From the NCBI RefSeq assembly GCF_029168945.1, contig NC_083603.1, positions 12,896,001 through 12,960,000 of the forward strand: a stretch of DNA of 64,000 nt. Reading direction: 5' to 3'. The translations under genes and the position numbers were made by a program. The notes below the pieces were generated by a model that saw nothing but the letters and a program-made list of their open reading frames with translations, searched no databases and was not told the origin of the DNA. Numbering within the stretch: position 1 is the stretch's first letter; every line of letters starts with the position of its first letter. The stretch comes from Cannabis sativa. Its lineage: Eukaryota > Streptophyta > Magnoliopsida > Rosales > Cannabaceae. This document shows positions 36,821 through 49,601 of the stretch, in pieces.

Positions 36821-36938
36821 AAACCACTTGAGACTAGTTCAAGTGGCCATAGGTGGGTGTGTGTGTTAGAAGTCATGGGTTCGAGTCCCAGGTAAAACAT
36901 GGTTTGTAATATATAAACGCTTAAATAAATAAAAAAAA
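36821..36938 (+). mobile_element. tRNA-derived SINE with 16-bp duplication
   Basis: A 118-bp unit with pol III A-box-like TAGTTCAAGTGG (about 36835-36846) and B-box GGGTTCGAGTCCC (36879-36891), ending in an A-rich tail. The 16-bp direct repeat agaactctaacaaata flanks it exactly (36805-36820, 36939-36954). It sits inside the LINE 3' UTR. It is not a tRNA gene because no cloverleaf forms. Confidence 0.9.
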
Positions 36939-37175
36939 AGAACTCTAACAAATAGAAAAGCTTCCTATCCTTGTCTTTCCAATTCAAATGAGAGTAACTA
37001 TTAACTCTATATATCACTTCCTTTTTTATCCTATTTATAATCTTATATACAATATAAGAGTAGCTGTTAAAACACAAACATTCCTATTAAGCCAAATATG
37101 GTAGATGACGGCAGAGCAGCTAGCAGCAACAACTTTTGCAGAAAAACCTTTGTCCAAGCCTTCAATCCAAAGCTT

Positions 37176-37946
37176 TCAAGCTTCATAATCGAGAGGCCAA
37201 GATCGACCTAACCAGTCTTGAACCAGCTTCACAACTCTGAGGGAGAACTCACATCTGAGAAATAAATGGCAATGGTTCTCAGCCATCTCCTCACAAACAG
37301 GACAGTCGCCTTCCACACTAGGAATCACCAATCGCAAGTTATCCCTTGTGAGAAGCTTGCCATAGACAGCCTGCCAAACAATGAAACGATGTTTTGGCAC
37401 ACTAAAATTGTCCCAAACAAAGTTATGATTTTTGACCTTCTCAAGCTCAATTTGATTCGAGTAAAACCGACCAATTTTAAACTTCCCACCATGACCAGCA
37501 GTGTCAATGGCATGCTGAGAAAAATGCTCTCGAAAATGGTACAATTTGCGCCAATACCAACTTGAATCAAGATTAAGTTGGTAGCTCCAGAAATTTCGGC
37601 CTTTTGAATATATAGAACTAATCCATTTAACCCACAAAGTATCTTGTTGATGACTAATAGCCCAAATGTACTTACCAAGCATAGCTTTGTTCCAATTTGT
37701 ACCATCTCCAAAATCCAATCCACCAAAGATTTTTGGTAAGCAAACTTTGGACCAAGCCGTGAGGTAAAAATTGCTTCTAGATCCATTGTTTCCCCATAAG
37801 AACCATAAGCAAAACTTGTCAACCTCTTTAATAATGCTTTTAGGAAGCAAGAAGATGTTCATCCAATAGTTCCGAAGCCCCAAGAGAACCGAATTTATGA
37901 GTTGACATCTCCCCGCATAAGAAAAATGTCTACTAGCCCAAAAATG
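37176..37946 (-). pseudogene. LINE ORF2 C-terminal fragment (zf-RVT domain)
   Basis: The open frame runs from the truncation point to a TGA at 37176. It shows WASRHFSYAGR, LPKSIIKEVDKFCLWFLWG, FGGLDFGD and the zinc-binding pattern CPVCEEMAENHCHLFLRC, as found after the RT domain of plant L1 elements. Sense similarity continues past the stop to about 37060 (AVIYHIWLNRN), so the TGA is probably a premature stop. RT and endonuclease are absent; not functional. Confidence 0.85.
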
Positions 37947-37963
37947 TATTTATATTATCTTTT

Positions 37964-38955
37964 ATCACATAAAAAATTAATAATTTTTTTTTTCAAATTT
38001 TATTTTTATTAAAATTAGAAGCAAATTACTTAAAGATTATGTTATATTTATATTAGTTTTATTAAAATCTTTTTTTATTTGAAAGTTATGTCGATTTTTT
38101 ATTTTTATTTTTTATGAGTTGTTGTGGGTTGTTGGTACATAGATTTTGTTGTACAATATATTTCTGTTTTGTTGTATAGTATATTATTATTCTTAGATGA
38201 TATTTATTTTTTATTTTGATATGTATACTAGTATTATATAATTGTATTAGCATAATATAAATATTTTAATGTATGTATATAATTTTATTGACATGCTACA
38301 TATATTTAATTATTATTTTTATATATTTTATAACATACATTAATTTTAAATAATATTTAATTAGTTTCTATTTTACTATATATATAATTTTGTTGTCATA
38401 CTATATATAATATTTAATTAGTAATATATTTTTTTATTATTATTATTGTTTGTATATATGTTTTGGTGAATAGCATATGTATTTTTGTTATACGGGATAA
38501 TATTTTATTAAATAATATTTAAGTTCTATTTTCTATTGTACTTTTTTTAACATAATATATAATTTTATTAGCATCCTATGTATTTTTATTTTTATTTGTT
38601 GTTATTATATATATTTCGATTACAAGGTATATATTTTTTGTTATATGGTATATAAATTTTATTGTATAGTATATCATTTTATTTTAAATCATGCATGTTT
38701 AATTTTTATTTTATTATATATAAAGGTAATATATAATTTTGTAAGTATGGTATACTTATTTTATGGTTGTATATAATTTTGTTAATATGATATATACAGT
38801 TTTTTTTTAATAATATTATATTATTTTATTTTATTTTTTATTGTAGATATATATGTTTTGTTGTATGGTATATAATTTTTGTTGTCTATAGTATATCATT
38901 TATTTAAGATGATATTTAGTTTTTTTCTTTCATTATATATAAATTTTTTGGTATG
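37964..38955. repeat. AT-rich degenerate repeat tract
   Basis: About 1 kb of T/A-rich sequence with recurrent, imperfect units such as TTTTGTTGTATAGTATAT and GTATATAATTTT (38140, 38170, 38640, 38660, 38860, 38880). No gene is seen. It may be a decayed tandem repeat or old transposon; identity not known. Confidence 0.5.
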
Positions 38956-39109
38956 TGTAGTGGCCAAAAATTTCTCTAAGCCCAACGAAAAGGCCCAACG
39001 ATCGAAGTATTTACAAAGCCTACTTATAATTCAGAAACAAGGAACCTGTAAGCCTAATGGCTCACATGGGCCACGCCGAATCCATGTCTTTTGGGTCATA
39101 CCATATTTG

Positions 39110-41006
39110 TATTGGAATTTATTTTACCAGGATCTTAGATCTACTCACAAGTATGTTGTTTAAACACCCTAAATATGAACTTTCTAAAACGATAAATTAA
39201 ACACATATAAAGTTAAGAAAACCTTACATTGATGCAGAGGAATTAATGTCTCCTTCCGCTCAGATCTCTAACCCTTGTATCCTTTCTGTAGCAGAGTATA
39301 ATCAAGATCTGAGCCCGAATGTCCTTCTTCTTCAAGTTTGATCCTTCACAGTCTTCCAATCTATGATTGAGTTACTGCTTGCTGTGTGTGGGCACTTACT
39401 CTTTCACTAGGGTTCGAAATTGATGAAGGGAAAAGAGAAGAGAGGGTTTCGGCCAGGTATAGAAAGTGGGGAAGGCTCAGTTTTTCTGAAGAGAGAAATT
39501 TCTGTCAGAAAGGCTTGTGAAAACTTGTGATTTGACTGAGCCATCACTTTCTATTTATAGGCAACTACTAGGTTTAGGTTAGGAATTATTTGGCATTAAA
39601 ATAATGAAAAAATCAATTTGAAACTCCTCATATAGTGGTCGGCCAAGGTGTAGTAGTGGGCCCCACTTGATTTTGCAGTTTTATCAAATTTTATTTCTAT
39701 TTTCTCAAAAATGCCAATTTTCCAATTCTAACCTTTTAAATGCCAAAACTAATTATTTAATAACTAAAATAGATTATTAAATAATATTGTCATTTAATTT
39801 AATTATTAATTAGACATATAAAGTCCATTAATAAATAAATAAACCTAGAAACTCTTTTCTTTACAATTTCACCCCTGCTTAGTGAAAATTCATAAATTAG
39901 ACATAGTCTAACTTTAGAATTATAATTGATCAATCACGAATCAATTAATGAGTCTTACAAGCAGAATGTTCTCAACTAGAATGGGGACCATGGATCTATA
40001 TGCTGAGCTTCCAATAAGTGAACCAAATTTACCAAGTAAATTCCTACTTATTAATTCTTCGTTGAATCCACTCTTAGAACTTAGAATTGCACTCTCAGAC
40101 TTATATAGAGCATATTATATGTTTCACGATATCAATATGCTATCTCATTTAACCATTGTTATAATCTTATTGTGATTTAAAGATCCTCTATATAGATGAT
40201 CTACATCGAGATAGGATTTCTTTACCGTTCTCACCCCTCAATGTATTTTGCCCCTTAAAACACTTAGCTACCTGTAAATGGTGTTTAGTGATCTAGTGAT
40301 TAGTCAGTTAAATAAGAGCTCATCCATTTACTTCTATTTGCTAAGCTCGAAGGGAATCATCACTTGACTTCTATACACCAGTAGAAGCTATAGATTCCAT
40401 ATTTATGTTTAGCACTCCCACTCAATCATACTATCATGTTCCCAAAATATACGTATCACCCTGACCTAAAAGTAGGCTTAACTAATAAATCAAAGAACAT
40501 GAATAGCACTCCTGAGTTGAGCCTAAGCATATCAGGATTTAGATTCTTTTAATCTTAAGATCAACTACTGATATTGACTTGGAAAGATATATATAACGGT
40601 AAGTTTGTAATATCTTAACTTAGTTGCAATATCGGTCCAGTCCAATGTATACTCCATACATTCGAAACTAGTATACTTTACTAATGTCCTGGAAAGAACA
40701 TAACACTTACTCCAAGTGTAAGTATACATCATCGCTGATTATCACATTAGTGTAAACTCAATAACACTGATGAAACAGGGACCAAGTCTTTTGATTCATA
40801 TGAACACAATCACATTCCACTGTGTTGACGATACTGTAATTGTGAATAAACATATGATTTGGATTTAACTGATTCTATGTGTAAACATAATAAACATATT
40901 AATCCATTAGCATGTAGAATTCATGCAAACATCAATCACTTCAAATTTCTTATATTGATAACTAATCAGATTGTAAAGAGTTTTATTTAGGACATAAAAC
41001 CCAACA
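39110..41006 (-). repeat. TR-GAG2 3' LTR
   Basis: Minus strand TGTTGGGTTTTATG (41006) to CCAATA (39110); TATA box CTATAAATAG at 39551-39560. Close to 47265-49158 with a few substitutions, including the terminal CA/TA difference. Confidence 0.93.
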
Positions 41007-42843
41007 AACTCCCACTTGCACTAATATAAAACAAACTATGCAAATAGGTCAATCTGATGTCTTGATCTTTAGATCAAGTGTAGTATATTTGAATCCACCC
41101 AAACTTCTGGAAACTAGTTCATAAATACTCTTATGAAATATCCTTTGCTATATGCTTTACTTATCAAGGGATACTGAAATCTTTACTGTTTTAAAAGTAC
41201 ATCTGAATTAACAGAGGACATATCTCTCATATTTTAAAATATGTAATTGAGATAATACAGTGTAGACTTTTCTTCAGCAATATAACTTTCTGGTATTTTC
41301 GAATAGACAAAGCTATAGCTCTTCTCCGGTAGAGCTTGAATTATTATACAATAATTACTCCACCCCCAAAGTAAGGACCATCTCATGGATCTCGAAATGA
41401 GTTGGTGAGATACCAGGACAACTGATACACAGTTCCATAATATCTAACATATAGATCACTTTCATAAATCTTTCTTGAATATCTTCTAATGTTCCCTATT
41501 TGATTACATCTCACATAGCTCCCACTCAATAGCAGATGTCTGGTTAAATAATACTTTTAACCTTTGATTGTTTGGAGAGTTATCTAGTTGTGACTTTTGT
41601 ATTAGTCTGAATCATTAAGTTAAGACTAAGTCATCAACATAGCAGACTAGTATTTGAAGTGAAAAATACATGCCAGAGATAAAGTAATCAAAATTAAGAT
41701 ACCATCAAATTTTATGAGGATTAAGAATTCTAGGTTCAAGTCATTCGAATGGACTGAACTAGAGTTCTTTATCTTATTCTCATAATTCTGATAAGCTATT
41801 CCTATCCATGTGAATGGTTAGATTTTCTTTTCAGTAGCGTTCTTAAGTATCTATCACAAGTATCAACCTAATGAAGATGGGTATAGAATTTTAAAATTCC
41901 CCCACTCAATTAAGGTAGTGTGAAACTTTAACAAAGAACTTTCAAAAGTATCAAACTTTTACTTACAACAGTAAGAAACGAAATGGAACATTCAATCAAG
42001 ATCAAGAATTTATATTGACAATAGCTGACTCATTATATTACTTCCATGTTTAAAGAAAATATGTGTTACATAGGGAATTGTGAAATAGACTCCACTCCTA
42101 AGAATATACATATAGGGTACTATGGATAACCTCCACCCCTAAGTATATAGAGATTATGATCCACCCCTAAAGGTTGTAAAGATCATGATTCTCTAAGTGT
42201 GATAGAGTTTATGTGGAGTTGAATACTATCCAGAGTTCATTAGATATAAAAGATCGTTGAACTGCATAGTTTTCTTAACTTTTCTCCATCCCTATCAGAT
42301 CAAAAGATCTTTTTATTAAACGAATTCTTAATAATTGTATTAGAATTAACAATTATTAATAAACATAGAAATAGTTTCTAGTGTTTATTAAATATAACTC
42401 TATGAAGAGTTGTAAATATTATAGAATTTGCATCAATAATAAAAACACTTACACATACAAACACATAAATATAATGTGGTAATAGTTGATGAAGATAAAA
42501 TAAATGAAGCTCAATCTCATAAATTGCAATGTATAATTTCTAAAATAAACTTTATTAATAATAAAATAAAAAATGTATTGCAACAATATGAGAAAAACAG
42601 GGATAAATATCCCAAACTAAAATTTGAAATCCAAATTGTCTTTAAACTAAAACAATTAATTCAAAAAATAAATTGAAGAGCTTCATCTTCATCTGGACGA
42701 TTTCACCCTTTGGTCCAGCTTTCTGATCCAACTCATCTGAGTTCAAGTAGATTGGCCTATAAGAAGAAGAAAACAAATAAACAAAGTTAGTCCAGAATCA
42801 TAAATCCAATTGGATAATAATTCACTAAAACTCTTAAAGTTTA
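41007..42843 (-). other. TR-GAG2 3' non-coding region
   Basis: Same layout as in TR-GAG1: polypurine tract GTGCAAGTGGGAGTT at the LTR, repeated AGGGGTGGA-type tracts (about 41360, 42092, 42133, 42160, 42283), and a candidate 101-bp intron (42757-42857) overlapping the gag end. No enzyme-coding frame is visible. Confidence 0.75.
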
Positions 42844-43701
42844 TTAAATAGAAATACCTTGTTTCTTTGCAAGAAGTTTAGGACACTGGGGTTTCCAATG
42901 ACCTTTCTCATTGCAGTAGAAACACTTTCCTTTAAGTGTAGCATCACCAGAAGGAACAGCCTTTTTATTCTTCATGGCTTTTGTTCGCTTCTTGGTGTAG
43001 TTCCACTTCTTCTTCGATTTGGGCTTCGAAGCAGAGGCAACATTTGCTTCAGGTTTGTTCGTCCCATTACCATTCCCAGGATTATGAGGTTTACTCCCTT
43101 TCTTCTTGGGTCCTCCAATCGAATTTTCATAAGTTTGAAGGTCATTGACTAATTCATGAAAGTCAATTTCCTTCTTATTCATGACATAATTTGAAGTGTA
43201 TGGTAGAAATGCTGGAGTTAGGCTATTCAAGATAAGACTTACTTGAGTAGCACTATCCATTTCAGCACCATGATCCTGGGCTTCTTGGAAATAACTAGAC
43301 ATTAGGAGAATATGGTCACGCACGTTTTGATGAGGTTCCATCCGTGCATTAATGTACTTCTTAGTCGTATCAAAGCGTGACTGAAGTGATGCCTTACCGA
43401 ATAGATCATTTAACTTCGTCATTACTTCAGCAGCCTTTTCGGTTTTAGAAAACCGAGTTTTGAGGGTGTCAACCATGCTAGAAAGCATAAAGTATAGAGC
43501 TTTGTCATTTGCTTTCTGCCAACGCTCATACTTTTCTTTTACAACTTTGGATGCATTGTCCCCAGGCACTTCAGGTGACGGCTCAGTTAAAACAAACAGG
43601 GCACTTTCTCCTATGAGAGCAATATTAATGTTCTCATTCCACTTATTAAAGTTAGATCCATTCAGCTTGTTTTCAGTCAACAGTGATAACATGGGATTCA
43701 T
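42844..43701 (-). CDS. gag: TR-GAG2 Gag (copia-type, CCHC zinc knuckle)
   Basis: 285 residues from ATG 43701, intact. Copia-type Gag core followed by a basic linker (SKPKSKKKWNYTKKRTKAMK) and one zinc knuckle, CFYCNEKGHWKPQCPKL, near the C-terminus. It probably forms particles and binds element RNA in the cytoplasm. The frame stops right after the knuckle, where autonomous copia elements would continue into protease. Nearly colinear with the protein at 17014-17880; differences are scattered substitutions and no stops, suggesting constraint or recent origin. Confidence 0.93.
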   Translation of the reverse strand: MNPMLSLLTENKLNGSNFNKWNENINIALIGESALFVLTEPSPEVPGDNASKVVKEKYERWQKANDKALYFMLSSMVDTLKTRFSKTEKAAEVMTKLNDLFGKASLQSRFDTTKKYINARMEPHQNVRDHILLMSSYFQEAQDHGAEMDSATQVSLILNSLTPAFLPYTSNYVMNKKEIDFHELVNDLQTYENSIGGPKKKGSKPHNPGNGNGTNKPEANVASASKPKSKKKWNYTKKRTKAMKNKKAVPSGDATLKGKCFYCNEKGHWKPQCPKLLAKKQGISI

Positions 43702-46700
43702 TTTGATAATACAGGATACTACAAAATAATAGAAATCAACAAATAGAAATTAATAATGGTTTAACACAAAATCAATTCAGAAATTATAAGCACATAGCAA
43801 GTAGGAATGATATGAGAAAATACTTAAAAAAAAATCAATCCTAAATAATTTCCAAGGTTTTCAATAAACTGATATCAGTGTCCCGTTTAGGCGAGATTCA
43901 AAGTTACCATCTATTGAATAGAGTTGTCAGCTCATCTAAAATGTTAAACATTCTAGCAACCTTTTATTCGATCAAGATTGGAATCCAGCGTTGTCCCGTT
44001 TAGGCGAGAGTCAAGGCTATTCTATCTTATGAGCTACTACCATTGTTTCGCAATTTGCAAGTCAAATATGGTCGCCACCATTAGGGTGATCCATACCATA
44101 TAAAACACTTACAAACCACTTATCTTACGAGATTAAACGGTGCGAAATTGCTAATGAACGTTCCTCCATTAGGGAGGATTACTCACTAAAACAAACGCGG
44201 TGTAAAACCCACAATGGAGATCAAATATCTTAATAATAATAAAGCTCATTCTTTAAAATGTATTTTTCTTTATTATTCTAATAAATAAATTCTCATTAAA
44301 TTCGAAATTTAGAATTGAAATTCAAAAATAAGAATTTAATAAAATATTTATAAAATTATACTTAGATGGTGATTGAAATAAAATTAATTATTTCCATCTT
44401 AGTAATAATCTTAAATATAAATATTAAGGAAATTAATTTAAGTTGAATTAAATTAGATTAATTGACAGCTTAAAAATTTCCTTGAGAATATATTTATTGA
44501 GTTCGAAAATATAAAGTATAAAAACTATACAATTTTCAAAAAATAATAAAAAATAGAAAAGAAATACTTCAAGCAAAAATATCACCTATCTAAATTTTCT
44601 TTTGACTAATTAATTCAATTTCTAATATTATATATTTTAAATTCATTTATTTTAAATTAATCAATTAAATATAAAATCAGTGATAGAAGTTGGCCCAAGA
44701 ATAAATTAAAATAAATAAATAATTTACAACTCAATCTATTTTTCAAAATAAAAATTCGAAAATATTGCATAAATAAAATGCCATTTTTTGAAATTGATTA
44801 ATAAAATAAAGGAAAAATATATATATATATATATATTGAAAATTATTTAAATTTAGGTTGAAAAATTAAATTTCAACTTAAAAATAATTTTCTATTTAAT
44901 TAAGTGTCATGAAAAATAAATATTTAAGTATCATGATGAAAATCAACTTAGATATTTAAATTTTCAAGTTAATTAAATGTATTAAATTCAAGAAATAAAT
45001 AATTAAGTGTAGAGAAGGCTTAATTATTAATTTCTAATTTAATACTAGGAAAAATATACTTAATAAAATTGTACCAAAATTAATTATTTAAATAATTAAT
45101 TTCACAAAGTATAATATTTTCCTATTTAAATATTAGAAATAATAAGTAGTCTAGAAATTACTATCTAGAAAATATCTTATTTGACTAAGTATCTTTTCAA
45201 CAAAAATTTGAAAAATATCTAATTTAAGTTATATAGAAAAAATCTAAAACTTAAATAATTTCAAATTTACATTTAATTAAATATCAAAATTAAGTTATAA
45301 CCACTTAATTTGAAGATATCTTTTTAAGTTAATATTCGAAAAGATATTAACCTAAATAATATCTAAAATATTCTATTTTAAGTTAATATTCGAAAAGATA
45401 TTAACTTAAAAAATATCTTAAGAATCTTTAATAACTAATTCCTAGGATTCCTCAACTTGATTTAAAATTTAAATCAAATATTCAAATTTAAGTTAGATAA
45501 GAAAAATCAGTTGATACAACTAATTTATAACTTAAATAGGAATATTTAATTAAATAAGCTCCAGAAAGAATCTAGTTAGTTAAAATTCTATATTTAATTA
45601 AATACAAGAAAAATACAAATAGTTTGTCTAGAAATAATATCTAAAACTAAAAGTGTTTTTCTTAAAATTAACTTTAAAATATTAAAATGAAAATAAATTT
45701 TCATATATTTTAAAAGTTAATTATGTTGCTAATTCAATTTTATTAGGTCAAACTAATATAATTAACCTAGTACAGTTATTCAAATCAGGCAAATGCGCCT
45801 TCACAATTAGGGTAGTTCATGTGAGGGGGTGCTGGGTTCAGTATGTCGTACCCACTTCTATGGCTCCCAACTCTCACACAAGGCCCAAAAGAGAGGAATT
45901 TAACCTTAAAATAAATAACTGTTATTAATTGAATAGGTCCAATAACTAAAAGGACCAAAATAAAATCTATCATGGTGTGACATTTTATTTAGCAACAACC
46001 TATATGCATCTACATAATAAAATAAACACATAGGCTCACACAGGTACACACTTGGATGGATCCTATCATGTTGCTAGGTCATACACAGATGAAAGAAGAT
46101 TGTAAAATATACCTGTTACAAATTATTAATTTGACCAAGGGAGCCATGAGTTAAAATCAGATCATTAGATCTGGCAAAAAGTAACCATGGCTATTTGCAA
46201 TCAAGTAATAATAGGTTTTGAAAACTTACACACAAGCTAAAACCATATACTCCTGCAACAAGGTTAGCTGGATAGTTGGAAGTAGGATTTATTTAATTTT
46301 AAATTAAATAATTAATTTCGAAAATAATTTATTAAATAAAAAATAATTTTCAAAAATTTAAAAAAAATTTGAAAAAAAATTAAATTTAAAGTTAAATCTA
46401 CAATTTTGAAAAATTAGGTTTCAACCAACCTAAATATCATTTCAAAATTTGCTAACTACTTTTAAAAATTAAATGTTATTTTATAAATAAAAATTAGAAA
46501 AGATAAATTAAATATCTTTTTTAGATTTTAAATTTAATTTAAATAAATAAAATAACAAAATTTAAAAGTTAGCAAAATATCTTACATCTATTTAAAATTA
46601 CATAATTATAGTTATCTTATTTTAAATTTAAATAAGGTCAAAATATTTTTTTTAAAAAAAATTAATTTAAAAAGGTTTAATATCTTACCTTAAATTTAAA

Positions 46701-47264
46701 AATAAGATAAGATATAATCAAATTTAAAAATAAGATAAATAATTAAGCAAAAAGATAGATATTTACTAATTTCAAATTCAAATTACACAAATATCATGAA
46801 TTAAATTTAAAAAATATTAAATTAATTCATTATGATAATTAGAGTTGAATTAGGAATAGCAAATATATAAATACAAAACTACACAAAAAATCGGAAGTTA
46901 ATTCCATGAAAAAGCATGAAAAAACGAAGAAAAACGAAAAAATTGCGAGCTGTACGGACAGTTTTCGCGCGTGCATGAAAATTTCAGCACAACTCCGATT
47001 TTTTCAAATCTTCAAAAAATCATAACTAATTCAAATTAAATCGAAATTTAGTTCTGTAAAAAAGTAACTTGCTTAATTTTTCCATACTATCCAATAAAAA
47101 TAATTTCAGAAACAAAATTTCAATTATTTTTCACGAAAATTCACAAACATCAATCAATCATCATATAACACTCAATACAACATGAAACCATCCAAATAAC
47201 AAACAATCATTTTAAAGTCCAAATTTCATGCAAGTAAATCAATAACCATGGCTCTGAGGCCAGT
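43702..47264 (-). other. TR-GAG2 AT-rich leader and primer binding site
   Basis: 3.56 kb of strongly AT-biased leader between LTR and gag. Contains two GTCCCGTTTAGGCGAGA motifs (about 43880 and 43995), a TA microsatellite (about 44819-44836), and duplicated 'attcgaaaagatattaac' blocks (about 45330-45410). The primer site TGGCCTCAGAGCC is at 47262-47250. No coding sequence is seen. Confidence 0.8.
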
Positions 47265-49158
47265 TGTTGGAATTTATTTTACCAGGATCTTAGATCTACA
47301 CACAAGTATGTTGTTTAAACACCCTAAATATGAACTTTCTAAAACGATAAATTAAACACATATAAAGTTAAGAAAACCATACATTGATGCAGCGAAATTA
47401 ATGTCTCCTTCCGCTCAGATCTCTAACCCTTGTATCCTTTCTGTAGCAGAGTATAATCAAGATCTGAGCTCGAATGTCCTTCTTCTTCAAGTTTGATCCT
47501 TCACAGTCTTCCAATCTATGATTGAGTTACTGCTTGCTGTGTGTGGGCACTTACTCTTTCACTAGGGTTCGAAATTGATGAAGGGAAAAGAGAAGAGAGG
47601 GTTTCGGCCAGGTATAGAAAGTGGGGAAGGCTAAGTTTTTTGAAGAGAGAAATTTCTGTCAGAAAGGCTTGTGAAAACTTGTGATTTGACTGAGCCATCA
47701 CTTTCTATTTATAGGCAACTACTAGGTTTGGGTTAGGAATTATTTGGCATTAAAATAATGAAAAAATCAATTTGAAACTCCTCATATAGTGGCCGGCCAA
47801 GGTGTAGTAGTGGGCCCCACTTGATTTTGCAGTTTTATCAAAATTTATTTCTATTTTCTCAAAAACGCCAATTTTCCAATTCTAACCTTTTAAATGCCAA
47901 AACTAATTATTTAATAACTAAAATAGATTATTAAATAATATTGTCATTTAATTTAATTATTAATTAGACATATAAAGTCCATTAATAAATAAATAAACCT
48001 AGAAACTCTTTTCTTTACAATTTCACCCCTGCTTAGTGAAAATTCATAAATTAGACATAGTCTAACTTTAGAATTATAATTGATCAATCACGAATCAATT
48101 AATGAGTCTTACAAGCAGAATGTTCTCATCTAGAATGGGGACCATGGATCTATATGCTGAGCTTCCAATAAGTGAACCAAATTTACCAAGTAAATTCCTA
48201 CTTATTAATTCTTCGTTGAATCCACTCTTAGAACTTAGAATTGCACTCTCAGACTTATATAGAGCATATTATATGTTTCACGATATCAATATGCTATCTC
48301 ATTTAACCATTATTATAATCTTATTGTGATTTAAAGATCCTCTATATAGATGATCTACATCGAGATGAGATTTCTTTACCGTTCTCACCCCTCAATGTAT
48401 TTTGCCCCTTAAAACACTTAGCTACCTGTAAATGGTGTTTAGTGATCTAGTGATTAGTCAGTTAAACAAGAGCTCATCCATTTTTCTATTTGCTAAGCTC
48501 GAAGGGAATCATCACTTGACTTCTATACACCAGTAGAAGCTATAGATTCCATATTTATGTTTAGCACTCCCACTCAATCATACTATCATGTTCCCAAAAT
48601 ATACGTATCACCCTGACCTAAAAGTAGGCTTAACTAATAAATCAAAGAACATGAATAGCACTCATGAGTTGAGCCTAAGCATATCAGGATTTAGATTCTT
48701 TTAATCTTAAGATCAACTACTGATATTGACTTGGAAAGATATATATAACGGTAAGTTTGTAATATCTTAACTTAGTTGCAATATCGGTCCAGTCCAATGT
48801 ATACTCCATACATTCGAAACTAGTATACTTTACTAATGTCCTGGAAAGAACATAACACTTACTCCAAGTGTAAGTATACATCATCGCTGATTATCACATT
48901 AGTGTAAACCCAATAACACTGATGAAACAGGGACCAAGTCTTTTGATTCATATGAACACAATCACATTCCACTGTGTTGACGATACTGTAATTGTGAATA
49001 AACATATGATTTGGATTTAACTGATTCTGTGTGTAAACATAATAAACATATTAAACCATTAGCATGTAGAATTCATGCAAACATCAATCACTTCAAATTT
49101 CTTATATTGATAACTAATCAGATTGTAAAGAGTTTTATTTAGGGCATAAAACCCAACA
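47265..49158 (-). repeat. TR-GAG2 5' LTR
   Basis: Minus strand TGTTGGGTTTTATG (49158) to CCAACA (47265), with canonical TG...CA ends. TATA box CTATAAATAG at 47705-47714 would drive the element's RNA. Confidence 0.93.
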
Positions 49159-49601
49159 ATTTGAATGTCCAACCCACAATAAAGTTTGACCCCAAAGTGT
49201 AATATTAGGGTTGACACGTGGAGGAAGAAGGATGTTAAGTTTCCCAACTAACCCATGAAAATAGTGATCTTCCCTAACATAGCGGAGCGAGAAGATTAAC
49301 CCTCCAAGTGATACGTTGATGTGAATACACTCATCCGGCAACTAACCTAAAAGATGACACTCATCCCTGGAAAAGTGAAGGAAGACCGTTTCTCTAGCGA
49401 TGGACCATGTTTCAAGAGGTAGCTGTTTTCCTAAGATAATGAATAGACCCTCACTAGGACTCAGCAGGGTCGATCGAATGATATACGAATATTCACTATC
49501 TTTCTAGAGTTTTACGACTAGACCTATCATTTTTTTACAATCTTACGTACTCTTTCTCATTCGGTTAGCAAGGTTTAACCGTCGATCATCGCATAACCAT
49601 T

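Larger units (their letters stand above)
36706..37946 (-). mobile_element. 5'-truncated L1-type LINE
   Basis: The minus strand starts abruptly inside ORF2 at 37946, continues through a zinc-binding RT-associated domain (zf-RVT), a 3' UTR and a poly(A) tail (plus-strand T run 36706-36714). A 17-bp duplication, tatttatattatctttt, is present at 36693-36709 (overlapping the tail) and 37947-37963. This is a typical target-primed insertion. A SINE is nested in the 3' UTR at 36821. Confidence 0.88.
39110..49158 (-). mobile_element. TR-GAG2: gag-only copia-like LTR retrotransposon, full length
   Basis: The cleanest copy in the window: 10,049 bp, exact duplication atttg (39105-39109, 49159-49163), LTRs 47265-49158 (5') and 39110-41006 (3'), primer site 47250-47262, a 3.5-kb leader, gag 42844-43701, and polypurine tract 41007-41021. 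The space between gag and the 3' LTR (1.84 kb) shows no protease, integrase, RT or RNase H motifs. It lacks the two insertions seen in TR-GAG1, giving the empty sites. Confidence 0.95.

Noticed and set aside
36835..36905. Possible tRNA gene because of GGGTTCGAGTCCC
   Set aside because: No acceptor or anticodon stem pairing was found, and the unit has a poly(A) tail and 16-bp duplications, so it is a SINE.
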